Assembly: GCF_937127095.1 (NCBI RefSeq)
Contig: NZ_CAKZLP010000004.1
Coordinates: 1-64,000, forward strand
Length of the DNA: 64,000 nucleotides
Source of the DNA: an uncultured Amphritea sp.
Lineage (GTDB): Bacteria; Pseudomonadota; Gammaproteobacteria; Pseudomonadales; Balneatricaceae
Direction: 5' to 3'
Below the pieces are notes generated by a model. The model saw only the letters and a program-made list of their open reading frames with translations. It was not told the DNA's origin and did no database searches. The position numbers were made by a program, and so were the translations under genes. Positions 26,616 through 35,101 of the stretch are shown piece by piece (the stretch's first letter is position 1; every line of letters begins with the position of its first letter).

Positions 26616-26794
26616 AATTAATTCCTTCTTTTTGTAGATTAGTAATACCCCAACTTACTAACTACGTCGGCCATACCTTGGCGACTAGCAAGAAACATAT
26701 AAATTACACCATAGTATTGCATGATTCCAGACTGCAATCAGGTCTTATATGAACCCCGCTAGGCCATAGCGGCAAATAGCGTATCGCTTTACTT

Positions 26795-26814
26795 TTGTAT
26801 AAAATCTTATACAA
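26795..26814 (+). promoter_or_regulatory. higBA operator
   Basis: TTGTATAAAATCTTATACAA is a perfect 8+4+8 palindrome overlapping the likely -10 region, ten bases before the higB ATG. It fits autorepression by the HigA antitoxin. Confidence 0.75.
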
Positions 26815-26823
26815 TATAATCAT

Positions 26824-27171
26824 ATGACTACAACACTCAAGCCCATTTGGTGGGAAGGTTCGAGCAAGGCCGAGCTGTTAGCTTTTCCTGAAGACGCCGT
26901 GCAAGATGCAGGGTATCAGCTACACCGCTTACAAGAAGGCAACGAACCGCAGGATTGGAAGCCTTTAAAAAGCTTAGGCAAGGGCATCACCGGGGTTTAT
27001 GAGATTCGAATCTGGGAAGATTCTACGACATTTCGGATCGCGTATGTCACTAAATTCAAAGGCTCTGTGACCGTTTTGCACTGCTGGCAGAAAACCACAC
27101 AGGCAACGGCCCAGGCCGATAAAGCCACAATAGTGAGTCGCTATAAAGAGGCGAAAGAGAGGTTAAAATGA
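26824..27171 (+). CDS. higB: HigB/Gp49-like RelE-superfamily toxin
   Basis: 115 residues with the Gp49-like pattern: WKPLKSLGKGITGVYEIRI (about 45-62), the strand TFRIAYVTKF, and LHCWQKTTQ, which carries the conserved basic and aromatic surface of ribosome-dependent mRNA interferases. Toxin-first gene order and a 4-bp overlap with the antitoxin are typical of higBA. No Shine-Dalgarno is visible, so the short leader may limit its expression. Confidence 0.88.
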   Translation: MTTTLKPIWWEGSSKAELLAFPEDAVQDAGYQLHRLQEGNEPQDWKPLKSLGKGITGVYEIRIWEDSTTFRIAYVTKFKGSVTVLHCWQKTTQATAQADKATIVSRYKEAKERLK

Positions 27172-27443
27172 GTCAGAATCTAACTACTGGCAGTGTGTTT
27201 GATGATCTTGAGTTAGACCCAGGCAAAGCGGAGCAGCTAAAAATCAAAGCCGCCCTTTTTGACAGCATTGTTGCATATATCAATGAAAACGAATTAACTC
27301 AGGAAAAAGCCGCCGAGGTGATGGGAGTTCAGCGCTCCCGGCTGGCCGATGTATGCAGAGGAAAAATGTCAGGTTTCACTATTGATGCGCTAGTGTCCAT
27401 GACAGCCCGCGCAGGCCTGCATCCTCTAAAAATCGCGGCGTGA
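27168..27443 (+). CDS. higA: HigA-like antitoxin, XRE family
   Basis: 91 residues with an HTH at about 43-63 (LTQEKAAEVMGVQRSRLADV) and the conserved end of HTH_37-type antitoxins (DALVSMTARAGLHPLKI). It should neutralise the upstream HigB and repress the palindromic operator. The ATG overlaps the higB stop. Confidence 0.9.
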   Translation: MSQNLTTGSVFDDLELDPGKAEQLKIKAALFDSIVAYINENELTQEKAAEVMGVQRSRLADVCRGKMSGFTIDALVSMTARAGLHPLKIAA

Positions 27444-27581
27444 CAAAAGCGCCCCTCAGAGCGGTTCCAGATAACGGCGCGGCTACAGCGTTTTCTCGGC
27501 CAAATCGCTGCACCCTTTCATAAGGGTGCCAGCGGTGGGCAATTCACCGTATAGCGATTCAGGTGAAACCTGAGATAGGAA

Positions 27582-28031
27582 CTATATGCCTAGCTCTGAA
27601 TGATAGTTAACGAGGGTGCTGTATTTATATGTAGAACTACTTAGTGTGTTTCCAGCTCCCTCTTGAACTGCGCTTACATACCCTTTTACATAGCGTTCAA
27701 ACTGGTTAATGATTGCCTTTTTACGGCTTATAAGTATTTTCTTCTGCGCCGAGCTCACATTAAACCGAGCGCCTAACTCTTTTGTTTCATCACGAATCAA
27801 AAGGGCTTTTGTATAATCCAAGCCTCTATTAGAGCTTCTTCCCCCGCGTTGTACGGTATCTAACACCATACAATGCCGATGATTAAGATTAGTTCTAAGC
27901 GGTATCCCAAATGTAAGGTCATTAATTTTTATTTTAACAACCCCGTAACCCCGCCCTTTATCGTCTAAAGACTCAACCAGATCTTTATTGGCTTGATGAA
28001 AATCATCCGTGAGCTGAACAGTAACTAGCAT
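27582..28031 (-). CDS. tenpN: type III toxin, TenpN-like endoribonuclease
   Basis: 149 residues. It shows the pattern of the TenpN/CptN/ToxN family: LDDKGRGYGVVKIKINDLTF, then GIPLRTNLNHRH (about 25-58) and a basic LDYTKALLIRDETKE (about 78-92), followed by helices with YVKGYVSAV. Family members are endoribonucleases held inactive by a repeat RNA. The decisive support is context: an intrinsic terminator and two 52-nt tandem repeats lie directly upstream on the same strand, the exact layout of type III toxin-antitoxin loci. GGGAA precedes the ATG. Confidence 0.82.
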   Translation of the reverse strand: MLVTVQLTDDFHQANKDLVESLDDKGRGYGVVKIKINDLTFGIPLRTNLNHRHCMVLDTVQRGGRSSNRGLDYTKALLIRDETKELGARFNVSSAQKKILISRKKAIINQFERYVKGYVSAVQEGAGNTLSSSTYKYSTLVNYHSELGI

Positions 28032-28052
28032 CAATGTTCCCTAAGTAGAATC

Positions 28053-28077
28053 AAAAAAGCCTCCATAAAGGAGGCTT
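28053..28077 (-). terminator. terminator between antitoxin RNA and TenpN
   Basis: On the minus strand AAGCCTCC-TTTAT-GGAGGCTT is followed by TTTTTTG. In type III loci this terminator sets the antitoxin:toxin transcript ratio by partial read-through. Confidence 0.88.
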
Positions 28078-28096
28078 CAATGAGTGAATGCTTGGT

Positions 28097-28200
28097 CATT
28101 CAGTGCGGACATTTCATTGGTAATGCTGGCTCTCCACTGGCGCAGCTTCATTCATTGCAGACATTTCATTGATAATGCAGGCTCTCTACTGGCGCTGCTT
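28097..28200 (-). ncRNA. tenpI: type III antitoxin RNA, two 52-nt repeats (TenpI-like)
   Basis: Two head-to-tail 52-nt units (28149-28200 first in transcription, then 28097-28148) differ at 6 of 52 positions. Two of these are compensatory: GCAG...CTGC in one unit becomes GCTG...CAGC in the other, so a stem is conserved. A shared ATTANCAATGAAATGT segment could form the pseudoknot partner. Likely promoter TTTCCA-N18-TATATT lies at about 28215-28245 on the minus strand. Each unit should be cut out by the toxin and bind it. Confidence 0.8.
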
Positions 28201-28407
28201 CATTCACACCCCTAATATACACATATAAAGACGATATTGGAAATACTTAATCAGCATAGCCAATGCAAGAATCTTCATTCTTGATCAAGATGAGCCTATA
28301 TAGGGTATAGCGTTTCACTAAACGAGTGACGGGGTCTGCGACTTTCAATACACCAATGAACAGTAAATAGGTCGGAGTGCCAGCCTAACTGATTACACTC
28401 CTAAGCA

Positions 28408-28557
28408 TTACACCCTAGCCAGAATTATTGATGCTGCCAGTGCTAACACGAATGCAGCAACTGGAGTAAAAGACACCACTAGCATCGAATACAACGCACC
28501 AAATGCGCCCATTCGAAGGGGTAAACTTGCTGAACCTGCCAATTGTTGGTTAGTCAT
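28408..28557 (-). CDS. 49-residue membrane protein
   Basis: A strong TAGGAGAG Shine-Dalgarno lies just upstream of the ATG. The peptide begins MTNQQLAGSASLPLRMGAFG and continues with two hydrophobic stretches (ALYSMLVVSFTPVAAFV, then LALAASIILARV), so it is probably an inner-membrane hairpin. Not recognised. It lies upstream of the type III antitoxin promoter on the same strand. Confidence 0.6.
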   Translation of the reverse strand: MTNQQLAGSASLPLRMGAFGALYSMLVVSFTPVAAFVLALAASIILARV

Positions 28558-29154
28558 AGACTCTCCTAAATTAACAAGGCACTAGTCTTTTAGGATACCA
28601 AGGCATAGTGCCGTTCAGACTTTTGCTGCTTTTTGGTGAATCTTCCGCACGTTGGAAACAGCAAACCTTGGCGGACTTTTGGTATAAGCAGATACTACCG
28701 TCTACTTATACGCATTCTTTTACGTAACCTAATTAATCTAACACTCAGAATATCGACATATCAACCAAGCAACAAATTACAATTATAGAAACATCGGCCT
28801 CGACAACACCCTGCATGCGGGTCCGCACAGGCGTTTCAGTTAGACTTGTGAAGCGTGATTGGTAGGTTCGAATCCGACTACAAACCAGAAAATGAACGTC
28901 TGGTATGTCAAAAGCAAACGTCGGGCAGTAAGACCCATGAACCCGGCTCGGGCATAGCGATTCATTCAGCATTGCTGGCCGTAACATTTACATTCCTGCT
29001 TCGATTGTTTAGCATCTATTCAGTTTTATAACTGGGTTCGCGCACCCGCATGGTCTGCAAATTGGCAAACGCGCTTGACAGTCTTCATTGATTAAATCCT
29101 TTGTTTAAGCACTCAGGAACGCAGACAACTGAACCGCTTAGTCCGGAGGATTTT
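28558..29154. other. gene-free region with a tRNA-like T-arm fragment
   Basis: About 600 bp without a supported protein gene. GTAGGTTCGAATCCGAC at 28862-28878 has the TTCGAAT T-loop and a one-mismatch T-stem, preceded by TTGTGAA like a histidine anticodon loop, but no acceptor or D arm can be folded around it. GCATAGCGATTCA at about 28951 repeats an element from 25940. The stretch looks like recombination debris in a small-gene island. Confidence 0.35.
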
Positions 29155-29913
29155 ATGGCATCAACTGATCTCATTACCCGCATGAAGAAACAAGCCTCGG
29201 CCTTGGTTGCCGGTGGCGAATATTGTTTAGCTAAGGTCAGACACACTCAGGCACTCGAATTTATTTGCCGCCAGGTATATGGATACCCTTCTTGGAATGT
29301 CGCCTGCAGTGCAGGCAGCGAAGATCGCATTTTTGAGCCCTCCTTTTGTGATTGCCTTCACCTTGTCGGAACCCTTGCAAATACGTTCCCTGCTCTGCAG
29401 GTATTAGAAGAAGATTTAACGCTTTCCGATACCGGGTACCCCTGGATCATGGAAAGTATCCGTTATAGACGAGCATCTATCATGTTGGGTGCCGCATTGT
29501 CCGAAGAAGAGCTATCCGGCGATATCTGGGATGAGTATTTGGTTAGTCTGTTTGTTGATAAAGAACAAATGAAAAAAAGAATATTCGGCTGGGAACCTGA
29601 GTCGGCAGCGGAATGGCTACATGCAACCTCTATGTCTCTGGAATATAAGCAGTATGATATTGGGGATTACCCGTGGGATCGTTGGGCCAAAAAGGAACAA
29701 CACATCGGTGAATTAAGCAAAGACCTCATCAGTATTGGCAGAGAAGTTTACCGGGAATGCTATATGCACACCTGGAATCGTGAATTACAACTATTCTGCG
29801 GTTACCTGGATCACGGCCAAACCTTGTCTATCATTCTTAGAAAGTGGCCAGCAAAAGCAGCGGCGGTCATCAGTGTTCTAATGACAACGGATGGAGGTGC
29901 GGTTTCTGTTTAA
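29155..29913 (+). CDS. hypothetical protein with ‘QALE..C...GY.SWN' N-terminal module (252 aa)
   Basis: The start is fixed by CGGAGGA five bases before the ATG. Residues ~3-45 (MKKQASALVAGGEYCLAKVR, then HTQALEFICRQVYGYPSWNV) match a helical module that recurs in plasmid and glyoxalase-superfamily-like proteins, with the pattern L.HSQALE..A...GY.dWn. The rest is not recognised. It ends 17 bp before the SRAP gene, so the two are probably co-transcribed. Confidence 0.65.
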   Translation: MASTDLITRMKKQASALVAGGEYCLAKVRHTQALEFICRQVYGYPSWNVACSAGSEDRIFEPSFCDCLHLVGTLANTFPALQVLEEDLTLSDTGYPWIMESIRYRRASIMLGAALSEEELSGDIWDEYLVSLFVDKEQMKKRIFGWEPESAAEWLHATSMSLEYKQYDIGDYPWDRWAKKEQHIGELSKDLISIGREVYRECYMHTWNRELQLFCGYLDHGQTLSIILRKWPAKAAAVISVLMTTDGGAVSV

Positions 29914-29930
29914 GTAGAGGGGAGAGGAAT

Positions 29931-30650
29931 ATGTGTGGCTTCTTTGAATTTGATAGCAAATCAGCTCAAGCCCAGGCGCTAATCCGATCTCTTGAGATTG
30001 AGGAGCAATCAGACCTGTTTCAGGTTAATACCGGGTCTGGACCTGCATCATTCGTTGATATCGTGATTGGCCAGCAGGCTGGGCTTCAGGTTGTGCCTGC
30101 TATCTGGTGGTTGCTACTGGATCAGAACCTGAAGCCTTCACACTATACATCCTTTAATACGCGCTCTGACAAGCTGGATGTCCGAAACTCTGCCGGATAC
30201 CTTCCTTATCGAAGCCACCGCTGCATCGTACCTGCCACAGCCATAGTGGAAGGTGAGGGGTCTAAAGGTAAACGCCGGTATCATAGGATTGAGCCTGAGA
30301 ACACAGCCTTTGCATTAGGGGGTCTATATCGGGAGTGGTGGAATCGTGATACCGGTGAGCAGATGCTGTCCTGTTCGATCATTACGTTACCACCCCACCT
30401 GGCTTGGCAAGACATACACTCGAAATCGGTACCGTTATTCCTGCCTCATGATGATAAAGACATCATCGCTAAATGGCTCGACCCATTGTTTAGCGATGTG
30501 GAAGAGTTTAGAGGGCTGCTTACACCGACAATCAGAGATACTTTAAAGATTACGCCGGTTGACCGGCCCTCAACTCAAATTCAGACTGGGGAGTCATTTG
30601 CAATTTTTAGTGATGCTGATCATGCGAGGTCAGCCGGTAGTACGACTTAA
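29931..30650 (+). CDS. SRAP/YedK-family abasic-site crosslinking protein
   Basis: 239 residues. MCGFFEF places the catalytic cysteine at position 2, exposed after Met removal; the family forms a thiazolidine link with abasic sites in single-stranded DNA. The conserved core shows RCIVPATAIVEGEG (glutamate in the position of GFYEW), FALGGLYREWW, SIITLPP and the active-site histidine in DIHSKSVPLFL. It would protect single-stranded plasmid DNA during transfer or replication. A shorter frame overlaps its 3' end on the other strand. Confidence 0.92.
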   Translation: MCGFFEFDSKSAQAQALIRSLEIEEQSDLFQVNTGSGPASFVDIVIGQQAGLQVVPAIWWLLLDQNLKPSHYTSFNTRSDKLDVRNSAGYLPYRSHRCIVPATAIVEGEGSKGKRRYHRIEPENTAFALGGLYREWWNRDTGEQMLSCSIITLPPHLAWQDIHSKSVPLFLPHDDKDIIAKWLDPLFSDVEEFRGLLTPTIRDTLKITPVDRPSTQIQTGESFAIFSDADHARSAGSTT

Positions 30651-30948
30651 AGCCTCTATAATCTGGATGCCCCGCTTTATGAGGTCCATAATAACGTTTC
30701 GCGTTTTCTAACACACCAGCATCAACCAGCTCTTCCAATACTGGCCGCACATCTAAATTGCTCCACCCATTTACAATCCAGATGTCCCTGGAACAAAACC
30801 ACCCTTCCATAACCAGTATGGACTCTCTTACAAGCTTGGATGTTGCCGCCACAATGGCTTTGTTCCGCTCGATGATTCTTTTCCGTGCTTCAATCTGCGG
30901 TCCATCAAACAGACCATGTTGGTAATCTAAATTTACCTTAAAGCTCAT
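30607..30948 (-). CDS. hypothetical protein (113 aa)
   Basis: Not recognised. The sequence has a winged-helix feel (WSNLDVRPVLEELVDAGVLE then AKRYYGPHKAGHPDYRGFKS), so it could be a small DNA-binding protein. It converges on and overlaps the SRAP gene by 44 bp and is divergent from hipB, sharing an AT-rich promoter region. Confidence 0.6.
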   Translation of the reverse strand: MSFKVNLDYQHGLFDGPQIEARKRIIERNKAIVAATSKLVRESILVMEGWFCSRDIWIVNGWSNLDVRPVLEELVDAGVLENAKRYYGPHKAGHPDYRGFKSYYRLTSHDQHH

Positions 30949-31143
30949 AACCTAATCCTTCATCTCGTTAATATATAACCATTATAGGATATATAATTCC
31001 GTTAATGAACCATTAATAGAATATATATTACCGGTTTATTGATTTTTTTTGATATCTGGATCTAAAATCTTCCCTGAGTTAGCAAAACAACAATATGAAC
31101 ACTATAATATCCTTTAAGTTTGTTAATGAGCATTATAGTTATC

Positions 31144-31464
31144 ATGAATAAAAAGTTACCTTATGATTCAGAAGCTGCATTAAAGCAATTTGGAGCTAAC
31201 TTAGCTGTTGCCCGAAAACGCCGTGGCTGGCGGCAAGAAGATGTGAAGGAACGTACCGGCCTTACTCGCTTAACGATTAGAAAGATTGAAGCCGGTGAAC
31301 CTTCTGTTGCGATGGGTAACTACATGCTGGTGCTATCAATTTTGGGGGGCGCAGATCAAATACGTTCTTTGATGAATCCTGCTGAAGATCTGCTGGGAGG
31401 GTCATTAACTAACTCGCTTCCTGATCGGGTACGCAAAGTAAAAAACGTAGATAACGACTTTTAA
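31144..31464 (+). CDS. hipB: HipB-like antitoxin
   Basis: XRE HTH at about 22-44 (ARKRRGWRQEDVKERTGLTR then LTIRKIEAGEPSV). It is followed 13 bp downstream by hipA and should repress the operon and neutralise HipA. No clear Shine-Dalgarno selects among this ATG, one 18 bases earlier and a TTG. Upstream, GGATATATAA (about 30988) and TATAATATCC (about 31103) are inverted and resemble the TATCC/GGATA halves of HipB operators. Confidence 0.85.
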   Translation: MNKKLPYDSEAALKQFGANLAVARKRRGWRQEDVKERTGLTRLTIRKIEAGEPSVAMGNYMLVLSILGGADQIRSLMNPAEDLLGGSLTNSLPDRVRKVKNVDNDF

Positions 31465-31477
31465 TAAGGTTCTTTCC

Positions 31478-32767
31478 ATGGCAATTACAGAAGCATACGT
31501 TTTTATTGAAATGCCCAACGAATCGGCACCAGTTCTGGCGGGACGGCTGAACATAGATCCTGGTAATAATACTGGGTCATTTATCTATGGTAAAAGCTAT
31601 CTCGCCAGAACCGATGCTTTTGCATTTGATCCTATCAACCTCCCGTTAACCGACTCTCTCCAGATGATTCATGGCAACGATGGAGTTCCGACAGTGTTGC
31701 TCGATGCTGGTCCGGATAATTGGGGGCAACGGCTTATGCAGGCTCTCCATAGTAAACATCCAGAAAACAAGCTGGAATTACTTCTCGCCGGTCGGGGTAC
31801 CGGAGCTGGCGCTATTAGTCTTTCTCTATCAAGAGCTAAGCCTAAGAGCCCTCCCGAGTATCGACCTCTTTCTGAGCTTACCGACTTGGATAACGGTATT
31901 CAGCGCATGATTGAAGAGGGAGTGGTCACACCCGAAATACTGCGCCAGCTTGAACCTGGCTCATCAATGGGGGGAGCCCGGCCCAAGAGTGTTGTAGCAG
32001 ACGAAAATCAACGACTATGGATTGCGAAGTTCGGGCGACCTGATGATATTTATGATCAGGTTAAAACCGAGGAAATGTGTTTCCGGATGATGAGGGACTG
32101 CGGAATTGCAACTGCACCGACAAAGCTGATCACACCGGATAACAGATCCATTCTGCTGGTGGAGCGCTTTGACCAGCCTCTGGTCGCTGGAGGATCAAAC
32201 AGGCACTTTATAAGTGGCCACGCGCTGACATATCGCCCACGGATAAAACAGAACGATGCCCCTTTTCATTTTTCGTATCCCAAGCTTGCTGACATTATCA
32301 CCCAAATAGGTCACCCTGACGATCTGCAGGAGTTATACCGCCGCTTAATATTTAACATCCTGTCATCCAATACCGATGACCACATGCGCAACCACGGTTT
32401 TTTAAAGAACGTGGACGACAATTTCTATCGGATCTCGCCTGCCTATGATGTTGTAACTCAATTATCCAACTCAGGCCTCCAGGCGATCGGTGTAGGCGAT
32501 GAAGGCAGGAAGGGATCGATCCATAACGCTTTAAGCGCTTGCGGTCGTTTCAGGCTGTCTGAGGCCCAAGCACACGACATTATTCAATCAGTGCAGGAAG
32601 TCACTTGCAAATGGCAAGAATATGCAGCGTCTGTTTCGCTTAGCGATACTGATATCAACATTCTTGCGGGGGTGCTGAATCGTCATGAAAGCTCTGATAT
32701 TGATTTCAGCAAGGTCAGCAGCTCTTTAGCCCAGCTATCCACCAAAACAAAAGGGCCAAGTATTTAG
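31478..32767 (+). CDS. hipA: HipA-like serine/threonine kinase toxin
   Basis: 429 residues, near the E. coli length. N-subdomain PTVLLDAGPDNWGQRLM, then the P-loop-like GSSMGGARPKS (about 165-175) and the catalytic loop SSNTDDHMRNHGF (about 302) with metal site SPAYDVV (about 323). HipA phosphorylates glutamyl-tRNA synthetase and causes growth arrest; all kinase motifs are intact. It converges on the pil operon across a bidirectional terminator. Confidence 0.93.
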   Translation: MAITEAYVFIEMPNESAPVLAGRLNIDPGNNTGSFIYGKSYLARTDAFAFDPINLPLTDSLQMIHGNDGVPTVLLDAGPDNWGQRLMQALHSKHPENKLELLLAGRGTGAGAISLSLSRAKPKSPPEYRPLSELTDLDNGIQRMIEEGVVTPEILRQLEPGSSMGGARPKSVVADENQRLWIAKFGRPDDIYDQVKTEEMCFRMMRDCGIATAPTKLITPDNRSILLVERFDQPLVAGGSNRHFISGHALTYRPRIKQNDAPFHFSYPKLADIITQIGHPDDLQELYRRLIFNILSSNTDDHMRNHGFLKNVDDNFYRISPAYDVVTQLSNSGLQAIGVGDEGRKGSIHNALSACGRFRLSEAQAHDIIQSVQEVTCKWQEYAASVSLSDTDINILAGVLNRHESSDIDFSKVSSSLAQLSTKTKGPSI

Positions 32768-32777
32768 CTTGGCCCTT
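32751..32777. terminator. bidirectional terminator between hipA and the pil operon
   Basis: AAGGGCCAAG-TATTTAG-CTTGGCCCTT: 10-bp perfect stem spanning the hipA stop codon and facing the end of the last pilV-like gene. Confidence 0.85.
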
Positions 32778-32798
32778 CTACATTGCTGGTCTTCACGC

Positions 32799-33920
32799 TT
32801 AGATTATCTTGCAACACCGAAATCTGATCCATTCACCTGAGTCACTGCCATTTTTCGCAGCTCCAACAAACGCATAATCTACTGGACAGGAATTGTAGTA
32901 AACGGCATTTGACCACTGGACATCATAGCAAGAACCATAATCAATACTTCTGCTTACTTGTTGGCCCTGCCAAGTGCCACCTTTACATGTCAGCAGTTCA
33001 CCAGACAATGTTCTTGCTAAGCGACCTACTCCAGTACATGTATTGCCAGCTGTTTTCACACTCTGAATCGCTAAATTTCCGTCCAGGTTAGTGATATTCG
33101 CTGCACCACTAACGATCAGATCCGTTGTAGTGATGTTAGTCGAGTTCAGGGTTGGAATCGTACCGTTTGTCGCAGTCAGATCAGTACTATTAAGATCCGT
33201 TATCGTGCCGGTTGTTGCAGATAAGGTATTTGAATTGAGGCTGGTAGCCGTTGCTGTACCCAATGAGGATGTACTAAAAGACCCCTGAGATGCCGTGATA
33301 ACGCCAACGTTATTCAGATTGTTACCCGTCATATCGAGGTTGCCGGACATGGAGTCGCCGTTGCGCCGGACGTAGACACTTGCTCCATTCGTGATATCAA
33401 CAGTTGCTGTTATGACAGCATTATTATCATCTGTATACGTAACAAGACCACTCAGTTCATCGCCGCCGATCTCAATTGCTTGATTAACTGAATGTGCAGA
33501 ACCGACTATTTTCGCTTCACCGGCTTCTGTCAGAGCAGGCCACGTAGTAACAACGGTAGTAACGCCACCTGAGTTAGTTACTACCGTGGTTGGTGTATCT
33601 CCGAACCGTCCTGTGGTGAATGAGAAATCACACGGTAAATATGGAATTGCACCCCCCGTTGTAATCCCGCAGTCCGTATTGCTTTTCAGCCAATCAGTTC
33701 CGGTATAGGTTGCAGGTATAGCAGTACCAGTATTATCAATGACCCACTCACCCACTGCCCGAGAATGTTCTGAAAGCTTATTGCCTAAGCTCCTATACTC
33801 TCTTATTTCAGCTTGTCTTTCTGTTTGAATAGACATAATGGTTACAGCTGAGCCTAAGCCTGCAAGAATCACCATCAATAAGACTAACCCATATCCTTTT
33901 TGAGACTGCTTGTTACGCAT
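32799..33920 (-). CDS. pilV: PilV-like pilus adhesin, third tandem copy
   Basis: 373 residues. Prepilin-like leader SQKGYGLVLLMVILAGLGSA with cleavage after G8, then the pilin-like WVIDN, TGTDWLKSNTDCGITTG core shared by all three copies, a stalk of repeated LNSTDLTATNGTI-type units (about 210-285) and a cysteine-rich tip (NSCPVDYAFVG ... RFRCCKII). In IncI plasmids PilV is the minor tip adhesin that selects recipient cells. The stalk ends in a conserved TNLDGNLAIQSVK junction; the tip is the most divergent part. Confidence 0.88.
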   Translation of the reverse strand: MRNKQSQKGYGLVLLMVILAGLGSAVTIMSIQTERQAEIREYRSLGNKLSEHSRAVGEWVIDNTGTAIPATYTGTDWLKSNTDCGITTGGAIPYLPCDFSFTTGRFGDTPTTVVTNSGGVTTVVTTWPALTEAGEAKIVGSAHSVNQAIEIGGDELSGLVTYTDDNNAVITATVDITNGASVYVRRNGDSMSGNLDMTGNNLNNVGVITASQGSFSTSSLGTATATSLNSNTLSATTGTITDLNSTDLTATNGTIPTLNSTNITTTDLIVSGAANITNLDGNLAIQSVKTAGNTCTGVGRLARTLSGELLTCKGGTWQGQQVSRSIDYGSCYDVQWSNAVYYNSCPVDYAFVGAAKNGSDSGEWIRFRCCKII

Positions 33921-33952
33921 TAGTTACTCTCTCATTTACACTTAACTTCCCT

Positions 33953-35101
33953 TTAATTCAACTGACAGCATGTGAATCCATTCCATTCGTATGTGTCACT
34001 CCCTCTTCGATAACCACCCACAAAAACGTAATTGCTCGGACAGGCATTAAAATAAATATTGGTCCAGTAGTTAACGTAATAACAAGAACTGTAATTGATC
34101 ATTCCGCCACTCGCCTCGGATTGCGCCCAAAGACTGCCTTTACAGGTCAAAATGTCTCCGTCTAATGTTCGCGCCAACCGGCCCGATCCGATACAAGCGC
34201 TCCCGGGTACTTTCACACTTTGAATTTGTAGATTACCGTCGAGGTTATTGATGTTCGCAGTACCTGCAACATTTAGATCTGAAGTCGTCAGATTGGTAGC
34301 CGAGAGGTCAGTAATCGTGCTGCTGGTCGCTTCCAGGTCAGTGCTATTGAGATTCGTTATCGTACCGTTGGTTGCAGACAATGTATTTGTATTAAGACTG
34401 TTGGCGGTCGCGGCACCCAATGACGAGGTACTAAATGAGCCCTGAGAAGCAGTAATAACCCCAACATTATTAATATTATTCCCGGTCATATCGAGGTGGC
34501 CGGTCATTGAATCCCCGCTGCGTTTCACATAAAGACTTTCTGCATTGTTTACTGCGATCGTCGCCGTTATCACTGCACTGTTGTTTGCAGAGTATGTAAC
34601 AACACCCTCCAGCGTTTCTCTTGTATCGGCTTGCGCTCGGTTAACGGCCTTAGCTGCCCCAATGATTTTTACGCTGCCGCCTTCGTTTATAGCTGTCCAT
34701 GTTGTTGTGGCTGTCGTGACACCACCGATATTCGTTACTACTGTAGTTGCACTCCCTCCAAATCGACCTGAGTTGAAGCTAAATCCACACGGAAGATAAG
34801 CGGTTCCACTACCAGTCGTGATGCCGCAATCGCTATTACTTTTAAGCCAATTTGTTCCTGTATAGGTTGCAGGTACTGCTGTACCGTCTTGATCAACAAT
34901 CCAGAGGGTCACAGCCTTTGAGTGTGCGGCCATACGTGCGCCCAGGTCTCTGAACTCAGAATCTTCTCCTACTCTTGCCTGATAGGTCAGCAGAGAAGCT
35001 GTAATAATCCCCATGATCGCAGTAGCTATCATAAGTTGGAAAAGGAGAAATCCCTGCTGTGAGCTTCTACGTTGCATATAAATTAGCCGTCCATTATTCA
35101 T
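33953..35101 (-). CDS. pilV: PilV-like pilus adhesin, second tandem copy
   Basis: 382 residues, leader SSQQGFLLFQLMIATAIMGI, the same TGTNWLKSNSDCGITTG core, LNSTDLEATSSTI-type stalk repeats and a tip beginning NYSSCYYVNYWTN and ending FTCCQLN. The ATG overlaps the stop of the preceding copy (ATGA). An in-frame ATG eight codons later would give a shorter leader. The YRRGSDTYEWNGF motif in the tip is shared with copy one (GYRRGSDSGEWNGF). Confidence 0.88.
   Translation of the reverse strand: MNNGRLIYMQRRSSQQGFLLFQLMIATAIMGIITASLLTYQARVGEDSEFRDLGARMAAHSKAVTLWIVDQDGTAVPATYTGTNWLKSNSDCGITTGSGTAYLPCGFSFNSGRFGGSATTVVTNIGGVTTATTTWTAINEGGSVKIIGAAKAVNRAQADTRETLEGVVTYSANNSAVITATIAVNNAESLYVKRSGDSMTGHLDMTGNNINNVGVITASQGSFSTSSLGAATANSLNTNTLSATNGTITNLNSTDLEATSSTITDLSATNLTTSDLNVAGTANINNLDGNLQIQSVKVPGSACIGSGRLARTLDGDILTCKGSLWAQSEASGGMINYSSCYYVNYWTNIYFNACPSNYVFVGGYRRGSDTYEWNGFTCCQLN

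Noticed and set aside
28097..28200. CRISPR array
   Set aside because: Only two adjacent units with no spacers; the arrangement with terminator and toxin fits a type III antitoxin RNA.
28830..28892. Possible tRNA gene: TTCGAAT T-loop with T-stem and a TTGTGAA anticodon-loop-like segment
   Set aside because: No acceptor stem, D arm or 5-bp anticodon stem can be paired around it, so it is at most a fragment.
25840..28960. Integron attC cassette array suggested by recurring GCATAGCGATTCA motifs
   Set aside because: No attC-type core sites, no integrase and the copies lack the long imperfect palindrome of attC.
28745..28987. 80-codon minus-strand frame
   Set aside because: No ribosome-binding site and protein-unlike composition; it covers the tRNA-like fragment and repeated non-coding elements.
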